Source: Palsa-504 sp963844625 (GTDB lineage Bacteria > Actinomycetota > Actinomycetes > Streptosporangiales > Streptosporangiaceae). Taken from it: a stretch of 64,000 bases of DNA. A program made the translations under genes and the position numbers. Under the pieces are notes generated by a model. That model was not told the DNA's origin. It searched no databases and worked only from the letters and a program-made list of their open reading frames with translations. The stretch is from positions 1-64,000 of the forward strand of contig CAWJPF010000023.1 of assembly GCA_963844625.1 (NCBI GenBank), read 5' to 3'. Positions 32,340 through 40,518 of this stretch are shown one piece after another. How positions within the stretch are numbered: position 1 is the first letter of the stretch; every line of letters starts with the position of its first letter.

Positions 32340-32730
32340 TCAGGCGCCCGCGATCCGGGAGAAGACCACGCGGTCCAGTTCGCGGCCCTGCTGGTTGATG
32401 AACCGCAGCACCATCGTGGTCTTGCGCCCCGCAGGGGCGGGGGTGACGTCGAGCGCGATGAAACCGTAGTCGTCGTACCGCGCCTGGGACCAGTCGACGG
32501 TCTCGAAGCTCTGGCTGAAGTCCCGTTCGCTGACGTACGGCCCCGTCTGGCTCTTGCCGTCGTCTGGCTCTTGCCGTCGCCGACCACGGTCGTGCCGCTG
32601 CCAACTCCGGCGGCGAAGTTGCGATCCGTCTCGTGCTTACTGAGTGCCTGGGCTGAGGCCGGCCATGCGTGCATGCACGAAGAACTGATCGGCGTTCAGC
32701 GTGCGGGACTCTCGGTTTGCCGTCCCCATA
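32340..32730 (-). pseudogene. Purple acid phosphatase-like gene remnant, middle deleted
   Basis: The 5' part reads RESRTLNADQFFVHARMAGL then SPGTQ and a stop, like the fibronectin-type N-terminal domain of actinobacterial purple acid phosphatases (their HARLTGLxPGT segment). In the next frame the text jumps to KHETDRNFAAGVGSGTTVVG, then, after a 17-bp tandem duplication that shifts the frame again, GPYVSERDFSQSFETVDWSQ, ARYDDYGFIALDVTPAPAGR and TTMVLRFINQQGRELDRVVF. The latter is the C-terminal domain of the same family. The catalytic metallophosphoesterase domain is absent. Both joints destroy the frame, so it cannot be functional. Confidence 0.6.
32545..32578. repeat. 17-bp perfect tandem duplication inside the phosphatase remnant
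   Basis: GTCTGGCTCTTGCCGTC occurs at 32545-32561 and 32562-32578. Removing one copy rejoins GDGKSQ with TGPYVSERDF, so the duplication itself caused the frameshift. Confidence 0.92.
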
Positions 32731-33011
32731 TCGGGACGTCGGAGAGCAGCTCGCGGATCTCCGCTTGGACCGCGTGCCCGTAGGAACGGTCCTGGGCCGT
32801 GATCGACCCAGACCCGCACCGACTTGGGTGGGACGGCGGCATCAGGTGTGTGCTCATGACGAAGAGTTCGTGGTATTCCGCATGACCGACCGGCCTATCC
32901 ACGAGGCCTTCGGCCTCTTCCGGGTCGAGACGGCGGACGCTGCGACCGGCCATGGCCCCAGCTCACCGGCCTGAGTGTGCACCGGGTCAGCCCGGCGGCC
33001 ACAATGAACGC
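32731..33011. other. Region without a convincing gene
   Basis: A leftward open frame (to 32953) reads HAEYHELFVMSTHLMPPSHP and SYGHAVQAEIRELLSDVPIW but matches nothing I know. It may be further decayed coding DNA. Confidence 0.3.
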
Positions 33012-33353
33012 GTGGACGAAGCAGTGCAGGAGTACATCGACGGCATCGACCCCAGGCACCGCGCTGCGTTCGACCGGGTGCACAGGCTGATCCTCGCCGC
33101 CTATCCCGAGGCGACCGTGGTCATCTCCTATCAGATCCCCACCTATAAGGTCGGCCAACGCCGTCTGCACGTCGGCGCGTGGAAGCATGGCCTGTCGCTT
33201 TACGGCTGGTCGCAGGACCGCGACGGCGGCTTCACAGCCCGGCATCCGGAGCTTAAGACCAGCAAGGGGACAATCCAGCTGCGGCCGCAAGACGCGGCCA
33301 ACATCGGTGATGACGAGCTTCTCGGCCTGATACGCGCGGCGCTGGAAGCCTGA
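33012..33353 (+). CDS. DUF1801 (YdhG-like) family protein
   Basis: This 113-residue protein starts at GTG 33012: VDEAVQEYIDGIDPRHRAAF, then DRVHRLILAAYPEATVVISY, QIPTYKVGQRRLHVGAWKHG and TSKGTIQLRPQDAANIGDDE. This matches DUF1801, a small alpha/beta family including the Bacillus protein YdhG, named an iron chaperone in some databases. The role is not firmly established. The gene is the only intact one between the phosphatase and LigD remnants. The frame is open further upstream, but the conserved start is at the VDEAV segment. Confidence 0.88.
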   Translation: MDEAVQEYIDGIDPRHRAAFDRVHRLILAAYPEATVVISYQIPTYKVGQRRLHVGAWKHGLSLYGWSQDRDGGFTARHPELKTSKGTIQLRPQDAANIGDDELLGLIRAALEA

Positions 33354-33386
33354 TCCGGGCGGCCACCGGAATGGCGTCGGCGATCA

Positions 33387-33587
33387 ATGCGGGCGGCCGG
33401 GTACCTGGTCGCCGCGGGCCCACTGCCTGACTCGGCCGGCGAGGGCATGACTGTCTTGCGGCTGCCCGGTGCCGGCCAGCTCGCCGCGGCGACCCGGCTC
33501 GCGACCGAAGACGACGTCAGCGTGGTGACCGGATTCCTGGCCGTCACAGTCCGCCCGTGGCAGGTCCTCATGCATGCCCAGCCATGA
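33387..33587 (+). pseudogene. YciI-like protein remnant (C-terminal half)
   Basis: The 66 codons begin MRAAGYLVAAGPLPDSAGEG, then MTVLRLPGAGQLAAATRLAT and DDVSVVTGFLAVTVRPWQVL, the second half of a YciI/YCII-type fold. The N-terminal half is missing. Only about 30 bp separate it from the DUF1801 gene, so a 5' deletion is likely. Confidence 0.55.
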
Positions 33588-33645
33588 TGTGCGCCAGTCA
33601 CGGGTATAGCGTCGGCAGGGAGGAGCTCGCTGAAGGGGACAGACG

Positions 33646-33980
33646 ATGGCTGATCTGCCGCACCTCATCCGGTCTGCCGCACCTCATCCGGCCGATGCTG
33701 GCGAGCTTGCGCCACGAGCTGCCCGAGGGTGAGAACAGGTACGGGTGGGAACTCAAATGGGACGAGCTGCGCGCGATCGCCTACGTCAGCGAGGGCAAGG
33801 TCCGGCTGGTCTCGCGCAACGACAAGGACATGGCGGCGAGCTAACTCTCGCTGGGTGGAACCCCAACTGGTCGGCGAGGTCGCGTTCGCCGAGTGGACCA
33901 CCGACGAGATCTTGCGCCAGCCCAGCTGGCGGGGACTCCGGATCGACAAGAACCCCGGCGACGTACACCGCGAAGACTAA
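33646..33980 (+). pseudogene. LigD-type ATP-dependent DNA ligase remnant, middle deleted
   Basis: The 5' part (ATG 33646) reads MADLPHLIR, is broken by a 19-bp tandem duplication, then continues PMLASLRHELPEGENRYGWE, LKWDELRAIAYVSEGKVRLV and SRNDKDMAAS with a stop at 33844. This is the start of the ligase domain. It is followed at once, in another frame, by SRWVEPQLVGEVAFAEWTTD, ILRQPSWRGLRIDKNPGDVH, the extreme C-terminus of the same ligase family. About 200 residues between, including the nucleotidyl-transfer core (the ExxKWDG lysine region is altered to KWDE) and most of the OB-fold, are gone. Confidence 0.7.
33654..33691. repeat. 19-bp perfect tandem duplication inside the LigD remnant
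   Basis: TCTGCCGCACCTCATCCGG occurs at 33654-33672 and 33673-33691. Removing one copy restores MADLPHLIRPMLASL. Confidence 0.92.
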
Positions 33981-33988
33981 CGACCCGG

Positions 33989-34699
33989 TTACCAACGGGA
34001 ATCGGGCCGCGCAGCGGCCGGGCCGGTCTGGCCAGGCGGATCGGCGTAACCGTGGTCGTAGGCGTAGCGCATGGCTTGGGCGCGGTCCCGCGATCCGGTC
34101 TTGGCGAAGATCCGGTTGACGTGCGTCTTGACCGTGGCCTCACCGACAAACAGTGCCCGGGCGATCTCCCGGTTGGACTTGCCCGCCGCGATGAGACGGA
34201 GCACATCGGACTCGCGCGGCGTCAGGTCTGAATCGTCCTGGTCGGCCGGCGCGGCGGCGGGCGCCCGGACGGCGGCCGACAGCAGCCGTTGCTGTACCTC
34301 GGGATCCAGGACGGCCTGGCCCGCCGCGGCGGCCAGCACGGCACGGCCGATCTCGGCCCGGCTGGCGTCCTTGGTCAGGTAGCCGAGCGCGCCGGCCCGC
34401 AGGGCGCCGATGATCGATTCGTCGTCGGAGTAGGTGGTCAGCACGACCACCTGGGTTTGCGGGTGGCTGGCCCGGATGCGGCGGGTCGCCTCCACCCCGT
34501 CACAGCGCGGCATGTTCAGGTCCATGAGGACGACCTGGGGATTCCTGGCCGCGACGACCTCGACCGCGACCTCGCCGTCCTCCGCCTCGCCGGTCACGGC
34601 GATCCCGGGCAAGGTGCCGAGCAGCAGCACCAAGCCCTCGCGGACAGCGGACTGGTCGTCGGCGACGACGACGGTCACCGGCTCCGGGTTCTGCGTCAT
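33989..34699 (-). CDS. NarL/LuxR-family response regulator
   Basis: This 236-residue regulator has a receiver domain with the acidic pocket (VTVVVADDQSAVREGLVLLL), the phosphoacceptor Asp in PQVVLMDLNMPRCDGVEATR (about 58) and Lys in AGALGYLTKDASRAEIGRAV. A LuxR-type HTH follows (LTPRESDVLRLIAAGKSNRE, then IARALFVGEATVKTHVNRIF). It overlaps the histidine kinase stop by 4 bp (ATGA), so it is translationally coupled to the kinase. A Pro/Ala linker lies between domains. Autoregulation and control of the divergent membrane gene at 36142 are plausible but unproven. Confidence 0.95.
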   Translation of the reverse strand: MTQNPEPVTVVVADDQSAVREGLVLLLGTLPGIAVTGEAEDGEVAVEVVAARNPQVVLMDLNMPRCDGVEATRRIRASHPQTQVVVLTTYSDDESIIGALRAGALGYLTKDASRAEIGRAVLAAAAGQAVLDPEVQQRLLSAAVRAPAAAPADQDDSDLTPRESDVLRLIAAGKSNREIARALFVGEATVKTHVNRIFAKTGSRDRAQAMRYAYDHGYADPPGQTGPAAARPDSRW

Positions 34700-35895
34700 G
34701 CCGGAATCCTCAGGCATACCCGCCAGGTCCCGTCGGCCGGCCCCGCCTCGAGCGTGCCGCCGGCCAGCGCAGCGCGCTCTCGCAGACCGGTGAGGCCGTA
34801 GCCGGCCCCCACGGCGGCGAGCGGCCCCTGGGCACCCGCCGGCGGCAGCGGGCTGACGACGCCGACCGTAATCTGAGCAGGCTCGAAGGTGAGGCCGAGC
34901 GTGACCGGCTGGCCGGGCGCGTGCTTGCGCGCGTTGGTCAGCGCTTCCTGGGCCGTCCGGTACGCGACCAGGCTGACCTCCGGGGAAAGCGGCCGCCCGG
35001 CGCCGCTGACGGCGAGGTCCACGGCCAGGTCGCCGGCCGCGCGGTACTCCCCGGCCAGTGCGGACAGCTGATCGGCGAGCGGGACCGCGTCGTCGCGCAA
35101 GGCCAGGATGGCCCGGCGGGCGGTGGCCAGGCCCTCCCGGGTCAGCGTGCTGGCCCGGTTGATGCACTCGACCGCCTTCGTGAGCTCGGGATTGTCCGCC
35201 GGCAACGCATCCGCGGACAGCAGGCCCTCGGCCGCCTGCAGGTTAACCGAAACGGCGGCGAGTGAATGAGCGAGCACATCGTGAATGTCACGGGCGATCC
35301 TGGCTCGCTCGGCGAGCGCGGCCGCCTGGGTCTCGGCCTCCCGCGCCCGGCGCGTTTCCGCCAGCATGTGCTCGGCCTGTTCGGCCCGGACGAGGAACTC
35401 GCGGCGGGTCAGGGCCACGCTCCACAAGCCGGCAAAAGCGAACGGATAGCCGAGCAGCGCCCCGGTCGGCGCCCCGGTGGCGAGGCCCACCGCCAGGAAC
35501 GCGGCCACGGTCTCCGCCATGATACCGAGCGACACCTCGGTCCGCAGCCGGGCACCCGCGCCGAACGCCGCCGCGCAGCCGATGGCCACGGCCGGGCTAT
35601 TCGGCGACAGCCCGGCCAGCACGCCGCCGACCGCGCCCATCACGACCAGGCTCCCGGTCATCATCCGGGGCCTGCTCACGGACAGCATCCAGACGATCCA
35701 GGCGGCCGCGGACAAGCCCAGCGTGACCGCGATCGCGATGCCGCGGGCGCCGTCGGTGCCGGGCCGCGGGCTGGCCAAGGAAACGGTGATGATCACCACG
35801 ACGAGGCCGGCGGCCCGGATGCCGTCGATCACCCGGGGGACGTCGACCACGCTGGTGCCCGAAACCGGATCCTGCCGCGTCGCGAAACCGAACAC
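34696..35895 (-). CDS. Sensor histidine kinase of the HisKA_3 (DesK/NarX-like) type
   Basis: This 399-residue membrane kinase's N-terminal half has four to six hydrophobic segments (AAGLVVVIITVSLA, GIAIAVTLGLSAAAWIVWML, GSLVVMGAVGGVLAGL and others) with little extracellular loop, so sensing is probably within the membrane. The phosphoacceptor motif is ERARIARDIHDVLAHSLAAV (His about 213). The ATPase part includes YRTAQEALTNARKHAPGQP (N box) and GAGYGLTGLRERAALAGGTL (G box). It is followed by the response regulator, coupled by ATGA. The ligand is unknown. Confidence 0.93.
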   Translation of the reverse strand: MFGFATRQDPVSGTSVVDVPRVIDGIRAAGLVVVIITVSLASPRPGTDGARGIAIAVTLGLSAAAWIVWMLSVSRPRMMTGSLVVMGAVGGVLAGLSPNSPAVAIGCAAAFGAGARLRTEVSLGIMAETVAAFLAVGLATGAPTGALLGYPFAFAGLWSVALTRREFLVRAEQAEHMLAETRRAREAETQAAALAERARIARDIHDVLAHSLAAVSVNLQAAEGLLSADALPADNPELTKAVECINRASTLTREGLATARRAILALRDDAVPLADQLSALAGEYRAAGDLAVDLAVSGAGRPLSPEVSLVAYRTAQEALTNARKHAPGQPVTLGLTFEPAQITVGVVSPLPPAGAQGPLAAVGAGYGLTGLRERAALAGGTLEAGPADGTWRVCLRIPA

Positions 35896-36141
35896 GCCTT
35901 ACTCCTACCTGACCGGCCCGTGGCAGACCGATCGTGCCCGTCTCCCGCTATCAACGTAGCTCGCGGCGGCATCCGGGCGCGTCGGCGGCTGGGTTGACTC
36001 CGGGTGGACGCGGTCGTCTCCACCCGGCCCCTATCCCGGTAAACCCAGGATCAAGCCGCAAGCCGACGCGGCTCCTACCGGCTGGTTCCTAGCGTGAAGG
36101 CATCAGCGCAACCCGTTGAAAGACCTCACTAAGGAGTTACC
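35896..36141. promoter_or_regulatory. Divergent intergenic region with an inverted repeat
   Basis: These 246 bp lie between the kinase start and the membrane gene. An inverted repeat CCGGGTGGA (36000-36008) / TCCACCCGG (36019-36027) sits in the middle and is a candidate response-regulator site. AAGGAG precedes the GTG at 36142. Confidence 0.45.
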
Positions 36142-36699
36142 GTGGACGCCAGCGTCTGGATCCTCAACCTCGTCATCTTGGTCACCGTTCTGGTCAGCGA
36201 CCTCGGCCTCCGCAAGGTCGGCCGACTCCGGCTGCTGCGCCCGTTCATCACCGCGGCCGCTATCGTCCCTTTCTTCATCAAGGGCGGCGCCACCTCGGGT
36301 AACGGCCTGCTCCTCGAGATCGCGGGAGCAGCGGCCGGCCTGGCTCTCGGGACCCTCGCCGCCGCCCTGATCCGGGTCCGTTACGACGCACAGCCCGGCC
36401 GGGTCGTCTCCCGCGCAGGGCTGGCGTACGCGCTGGTCTGGGTGGTCGTGGTGGGCGCGCGCCTGTTCTTCACCTACGGCGCCAACCACCTCTTCACCGC
36501 TCCGCTCGGCCACTGGATGGCGACCACGCAGATCACGGTGGGTGCCCTCACCGACAGCCTGATCTTCCTGGCCATCGCCATGCTGCTCGCCCGGACCGGG
36601 ATCCTGGCCGTCAAGGCCCGCACCGTCACCACCCAGGCCCGGCGGGCCGGAATCGTCACCAACCCGGCCGGAGGCCGTCAGATGGTCAGCGCCCGCTGA
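36142..36699 (+). CDS. Integral membrane protein of unknown function
   Basis: This 185-residue protein has about four to five predicted helices: VWILNLVILVTVLVSDLGL, FITAAAIVPFFIKG, LLLEIAGAAAGLALGTLAAA, LAYALVWVVVVGARLFFTYG and DSLIFLAIAMLLARTGIL. It ends in a basic cytoplasmic tail. It resembles small hypothetical membrane proteins of actinobacteria often found beside two-component systems, here divergent from the kinase gene, so it is a likely target of that system. The GTG start follows AAGGAG at 5 bp spacing. A strong palindromic terminator follows 23 bp after the stop. Confidence 0.75.
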   Translation: MDASVWILNLVILVTVLVSDLGLRKVGRLRLLRPFITAAAIVPFFIKGGATSGNGLLLEIAGAAAGLALGTLAAALIRVRYDAQPGRVVSRAGLAYALVWVVVVGARLFFTYGANHLFTAPLGHWMATTQITVGALTDSLIFLAIAMLLARTGILAVKARTVTTQARRAGIVTNPAGGRQMVSAR

Positions 36700-36722
36700 C
36701 GCATGGCCCGCTCGTCAAGACC

Positions 36723-36754
36723 CGCCGTGCCCCGCAGATCTGCGGGGCACGGCG
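36723..36754 (+). terminator. Perfect 32-bp palindrome, probable terminator
   Basis: The arms CGCCGTGCCCCGCAGA and their exact complement meet at AGATCT without a spacer, 23 bp after the membrane gene stop. There is no T-run, as is common for actinobacterial terminators. Confidence 0.75.
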
Positions 36755-36847
36755 TTCCGTCGTGCCGGGCCGCGGGCGGGGGGCAGCCACCTGTGTAGCC
36801 TTGGTGCGCCCTGGCATCGGGATCAGGCGCTGTGACGGGACGTTGAG

Positions 36848-37750
36848 ATGGCATCGCTACCGCTGAGGTTCGGCCTGGTCGGCACTGGCTACTGGGCGCG
36901 TATCGCGCACGCGCCCGTGCTCGCCTCTACCGAAGGCATCGAGTTCGCCGCGGTCTGGGGCCGTGACCGGCGGGCCGCGGCCGAACTCGCCGCTGGATAC
37001 GACGCCCGGTCCTACGACGACATAGACGCGTTCCTGGCCGGAGTCGACGGCGTCGCGTTCGCGGTCCCGCCGGACGTGCAGGCGCCCATCGCCATCCGCG
37101 CCGCCCGGGCCGGCCGGCATCTGCTGCTGGAAAAGCCCATCGCGCTGGCCCGGGCCGAGGCGGACACCCTGGTCGAGGCGGTCGAGGCGAGGCACGTCGC
37201 GTCGGTCGTCTTCTTTACCCTGAGGTTCCAGCCGGACGTGCGAGCGTGGCTGGCCGAGGTGACCGCCCGCGGCGGATGGGCCGGGGGTGTGTCGTCCTGG
37301 TTCGGATCGTCGCTGCTCGAATCGAGCCCGTTCAACACCCCATGGCGAAGGGACAAGGGCGCGCTGTGGGATCTCGGCCCGCACTTGATCTCGGTGTTGT
37401 GGGCCGGCCTCGGACCGGTGACTTCGGTCACCGCCGACGCGGGCCAGGCGGATGTCAGCTACCTGATCCTGCACCACCAGAGCGGGGCGACTAGCACGGT
37501 GACCGTCAGTCAAAGCGCCGGTGAGGACGCCGCAGGCTTCGAGGCGTACGTGTGGGGAGGCTCCGGCCGGTGGACCGCGCCGACCGGGACCGATGATCCG
37601 GTCATCCCGTTGCGGACCGCGCTCACCGAACTCGCGGACAACGTCCGGGCCGGGCGGACCGGGCACCCATGCGACGTCCGGTTCGGCCGGGAGGTTGTCC
37701 GCGTCCTCGCGGACGCGCAACGTCAGATAGACGCGCGCGATCGACGCTGA
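36848..37750 (+). CDS. Gfo/Idh/MocA-family oxidoreductase
   Basis: This 300-residue dinucleotide-dependent oxidoreductase has the Rossmann loop FGLVGTGYWARIAHAPVLAS (residues about 8-27), ending strand-helix pairs GVAFAVPPDVQAPIAIRAAR, and the catalytic LLLEKPIALARAEADTLVEA (EKP, Lys about 98). The C-terminal substrate domain includes SPFNTPWRRDKGALWDLGPH, with the conserved GGALWDLGxH-like His. These enzymes oxidise or reduce sugars, inositols or related polyols. The substrate cannot be inferred. Start ATG 36848. It stands between a terminator and the vapBC pair. Confidence 0.92.
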   Translation: MASLPLRFGLVGTGYWARIAHAPVLASTEGIEFAAVWGRDRRAAAELAAGYDARSYDDIDAFLAGVDGVAFAVPPDVQAPIAIRAARAGRHLLLEKPIALARAEADTLVEAVEARHVASVVFFTLRFQPDVRAWLAEVTARGGWAGGVSSWFGSSLLESSPFNTPWRRDKGALWDLGPHLISVLWAGLGPVTSVTADAGQADVSYLILHHQSGATSTVTVSQSAGEDAAGFEAYVWGGSGRWTAPTGTDDPVIPLRTALTELADNVRAGRTGHPCDVRFGREVVRVLADAQRQIDARDRR

Positions 37751-37792
37751 CGCCAGGAAGCCTCGTAGCATCTCTTGTGCTACCTTGGCACG

Positions 37793-38263
37793 GTGAGCGA
37801 CACGCCGGAGGAAGGCGACCCGTTGCCGGTGAGCGCGAAGCACCGCGCCGAGGACAGCAGCGCCGAGGACAGGGGCAGCCGGCCGGGCCGGCCGGCGTCC
37901 CGCGCGAAGGCTACCCAGCGGACTCCCGCCCGGCAGCGGATAGGAATCAGGGAACTGCGCCAGCACGCGAGCGTCTACGTCGACCTCGCAGAGCGGGGCT
38001 ACACGGTAGACATCACCAATCGGGGGCGGCTGGTCGCTCAACTGGTCCCGGTGCGGGAGCCGGGCAGTCCGCTGGAACGCCTCATCGCGGCCGGGATCAT
38101 CGAGTCAGCCGAGGAGCCGGGCGGCGTCGGCGACATCGAGCCCTATCCGTTCCCGGCCTCCGGATCGCCCGCCGCCAGCGAGGTCCTCGGCCAGGCGCGG
38201 CAGACGCCCCCGCGCAAACCCCGGTCGCGGCCGGACGAGCCGCCGCAGGGTGAGCGCCAGTGA
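37793..38263 (+). CDS. Phd/YefM-type antitoxin with extended N-terminus (VapB-like)
   Basis: This 156-residue protein's antitoxin core sits in the middle: RIGIRELRQHASVYVDLAER, then GYTVDITNRGRLVAQLVPVR, the Phd/YefM DNA-binding dimer fold. The C-terminal part (PGSPLERLIAAGIIESAEEP, then a disordered Pro/Gly tail) would wrap the toxin. The N-terminal 45 residues, rich in Ser, Arg and Asp (GSRPGRPASRAKATQRTPAR), are unusual for this family. The GTG start at 37793 is the best available, since upstream only a TTG at 37775 is in frame. The stop overlaps the toxin GTG by four bases (GTGA), giving translational coupling. Confidence 0.9.
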   Translation: MSDTPEEGDPLPVSAKHRAEDSSAEDRGSRPGRPASRAKATQRTPARQRIGIRELRQHASVYVDLAERGYTVDITNRGRLVAQLVPVREPGSPLERLIAAGIIESAEEPGGVGDIEPYPFPASGSPAASEVLGQARQTPPRKPRSRPDEPPQGERQ

Positions 38264-38658
38264 TTTACCTCGACTCCTCCGCGCTGGTCAAGCTGGCCCT
38301 GACCGAGCCCGAATCGGAGGCGCTGGCGCGCTGGCTCGCGGAGCGCGCTGACCAGCCACTGGTGTCGAGCGCGCTGCACCGGGCCGAGGTACCGCGAGCG
38401 GTCTGGCATGCCGAACCCGGGGCCCTGCCCCGAAGCTACCGCCTGATCAAGCGCATCGCGCGGGTCGCGCTGACCGCCGACGTGCTCGACAATTCGGCCA
38501 CCTTGCCGCCCCAGGAGCTGGGCGCGGCGCAGGCCATCCACCTGTCCTCCGCGCTAGCGCTGAAGCGAGACCTGACCGCGTTCGTGGCGTACGACAAGCC
38601 GCTGCTCGCCGCGGCCAGGGACGCCGGTCTTCCGGTCGTCTCCCCGGGGTTGCATTAG
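38260..38658 (+). CDS. vapC: VapC-type PIN-domain toxin ribonuclease
   Basis: This 132-residue PIN-domain RNase shows the acidic active site: MIYLDSSALVKLALTEPESE (Asp at 5), SSALHRAEVPRAVWHAEPGA (Glu), LGAAQAIHLSSALALKRDLT (the usual Asp is replaced by His-Leu, AIHLSSAL, as in many actinobacterial VapCs) and TAFVAYDKPLLAAARDAGLP (Asp). VapC toxins cleave tRNA or rRNA and are held inactive by the cognate antitoxin, encoded just upstream with a 4-bp overlap. The 3' gap before the convergent mutase gene is 123 bp with no visible gene. Confidence 0.92.
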   Translation: MIYLDSSALVKLALTEPESEALARWLAERADQPLVSSALHRAEVPRAVWHAEPGALPRSYRLIKRIARVALTADVLDNSATLPPQELGAAQAIHLSSALALKRDLTAFVAYDKPLLAAARDAGLPVVSPGLH

Positions 38659-38781
38659 CCGCCGGGGCGGTCGTGCCCGTGCGCTAGGTGATGCGCAAGC
38701 GCGTCGTGAGGCGCCGGGCCGCGAAAACATCGTGGAAAATCCGAGCTAGGGCGAGGCGGCGGTGGTAGGGGCGAGGCGGGG

Positions 38782-40482
38782 TCAGAAGGCGGCAGGCTCG
38801 GCGTAGACGCCCCACTCGGCGCGCAGGGCGCCGCAGATCTCGCCGAGGGTGGCCTCGGCGCGGGCCGCGGCCAGCATCGGCGGCACCAGGTTCTCGTCGG
38901 TGCGGGCGGCCGCGATCAGCGCGGCCAGGGCGGCGTCGACCGCGGGCTGGTCGCGCTCGGCGCGGCGGCGGGTGAGCAGCTTGACCTGCTCACGCTCGAC
39001 TTCCGGGCTGATTCGCATGATCTCGAGCGGTTCCGCGACCGTTTCGGTGTGACAGTTCACGCCGACGATCTTCTTCTCGCCCTTCTCCAGCTTCTGCTGG
39101 TAGGAGAACGAGGCCTCGGCGATTTCGCCGATGAACCAGCCGTTCTCGATGCCCGCCAGGATGCCGCCGGTCATGGAGTCGTCCGGGCTCATCTCGCGGA
39201 TCCGGGCGAAGATCGCCTCCGCCTCGGCCTCAAGCCGGTCAGTCAGCGCCTCGACGTACCAGGAGCCGCCGAGCGGGTCGGACACGTTGATCACGCCGGA
39301 CTCTTCCATGATCACCTGCTGGGTGCGCAGCGCGGTCTCGGCGGCCGCCTCGCCCGGCAGGGCGAGCACCTCGTCCAGGGCGTTGGTGTGCAGCGAGTTG
39401 GTCCCGCCCAGGACCGCAGCCAGCGCCTCGATCGCGGTCCGGACGATGTTGTTGTCCGGCTGCTGCGCGGTCAGCGAGACGCCCGCCGTCTGGGTGTGGA
39501 AGCGCAGCCACTGCGCCCGCTCACTACGGGCGCCGTAGACGTCGCGTAGCCACCTGGCCCAGATCCGCCGGGCGGCGCGGAACTTCGCGATCTCCTCGAA
39601 AAAATCGACGTGCGCGTCGAAGAAGAACGACAGGCCGGGCGCGAACTCGTCGACGTCCAGGCCGCGGGACAGGCCGAGCTCCACGTAGCCGAACCCGTCG
39701 GCGAGCGTGAAGGCCAGTTCCTGCGCGGCCGTCGAGCCCGCCTCCCTGATGTGGTAGCCGGACACCGACAGCGGCTTGTACCTGGGGATGTTCTCGCCGC
39801 AGTACTCCATCAGGTCACCTATGAGCCGCAGGTGCGGGCGCGGCTCGAACAGCCACTCCTTCTGCGCGATGTACTCCTTGAAGATGTCGGTTTGCAGGGT
39901 GCCATCCAGCCGGGATGCGTCTGCGCCCTGCCGTTCGGCCGCTACCAGGTACATGCAGAACAGCGGTACGGCGGGGCCGCTGATCGTCATCGAGGTGGTG
40001 GTATCGGCCAGCGAGATGCCCTCGAACAGCACCTCCATGTCGGCGGCCGAGTCGATCGCCACGCCGCAGTGCCCGACCTCGCCCAGCGACCTGGAGTCGT
40101 CGGAGTCGCGGCCCATCAGGGTGGGCATGTCGAAGGCCACGGAAAGGCCCGCGCCGCCGGCCCGCAGCAGCATCTTGTACCGCTCGTTGGTCTGGCGGGC
40201 GCTGCCGAAGCCGGAGAACTGGCGGATCGTCCACGGCTTGCCGCGGTAACCGGTGGCGTGGATACCGCGGGTGAAGGGGAACTCCCCCGGCCAGCCGATA
40301 CGCTCCATCCCCGGCACCACCGCCCCGGGCGGCGGCCCGTAGACCGGGTCGACCTTTAGCCCGGACAGCGTGGTGAAGTCGGTGTCGCGTTGAACGGCCC
40401 GATCAAACCGGCGCTGCCAGCGCTCCCGCCCGCCGCCGTCAGGATGAGCCCCCGTCGAGTTGGCCCCCGCTTGAGCAACCAT
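38782..40482 (-). CDS. icmA: Acyl-CoA mutase large subunit, isobutyryl-CoA mutase-like
   Basis: This 566-residue TIM-barrel subunit of a coenzyme B12-dependent acyl-CoA mutase lacks the B12-binding domain, so it needs a separate small subunit, not present in this window. Substrate-pocket residues favour isobutyryl-CoA/n-butyryl-CoA over methylmalonyl-CoA: Phe89 in GKPWTIRQFSGFGSARQTNE (Tyr in methylmalonyl-CoA mutase) and Gln207 in LQTDIFKEYIAQKEWLF (Arg in methylmalonyl-CoA mutase). The length equals that of IcmA. The MeaB chaperone gene lies 3.2 kb away. The ATG at 40482 follows GGAGGCAGGATC. Transcription is probably controlled at the double palindrome at 40519-40562. Confidence 0.88.
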   Translation of the reverse strand: MVAQAGANSTGAHPDGGGRERWQRRFDRAVQRDTDFTTLSGLKVDPVYGPPPGAVVPGMERIGWPGEFPFTRGIHATGYRGKPWTIRQFSGFGSARQTNERYKMLLRAGGAGLSVAFDMPTLMGRDSDDSRSLGEVGHCGVAIDSAADMEVLFEGISLADTTTSMTISGPAVPLFCMYLVAAERQGADASRLDGTLQTDIFKEYIAQKEWLFEPRPHLRLIGDLMEYCGENIPRYKPLSVSGYHIREAGSTAAQELAFTLADGFGYVELGLSRGLDVDEFAPGLSFFFDAHVDFFEEIAKFRAARRIWARWLRDVYGARSERAQWLRFHTQTAGVSLTAQQPDNNIVRTAIEALAAVLGGTNSLHTNALDEVLALPGEAAAETALRTQQVIMEESGVINVSDPLGGSWYVEALTDRLEAEAEAIFARIREMSPDDSMTGGILAGIENGWFIGEIAEASFSYQQKLEKGEKKIVGVNCHTETVAEPLEIMRISPEVEREQVKLLTRRRAERDQPAVDAALAALIAAARTDENLVPPMLAAARAEATLGEICGALRAEWGVYAEPAAF

Positions 40483-40518
40483 GATCCTGCCTCCGTATGG
40501 AGTAGTCCTCTCATTAGA

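Noticed and set aside
36857..38041. 394-codon leftward frame opposite the oxidoreductase and antitoxin
   Set aside because: It has no domain. Both plus-strand genes are recognisable and intact.
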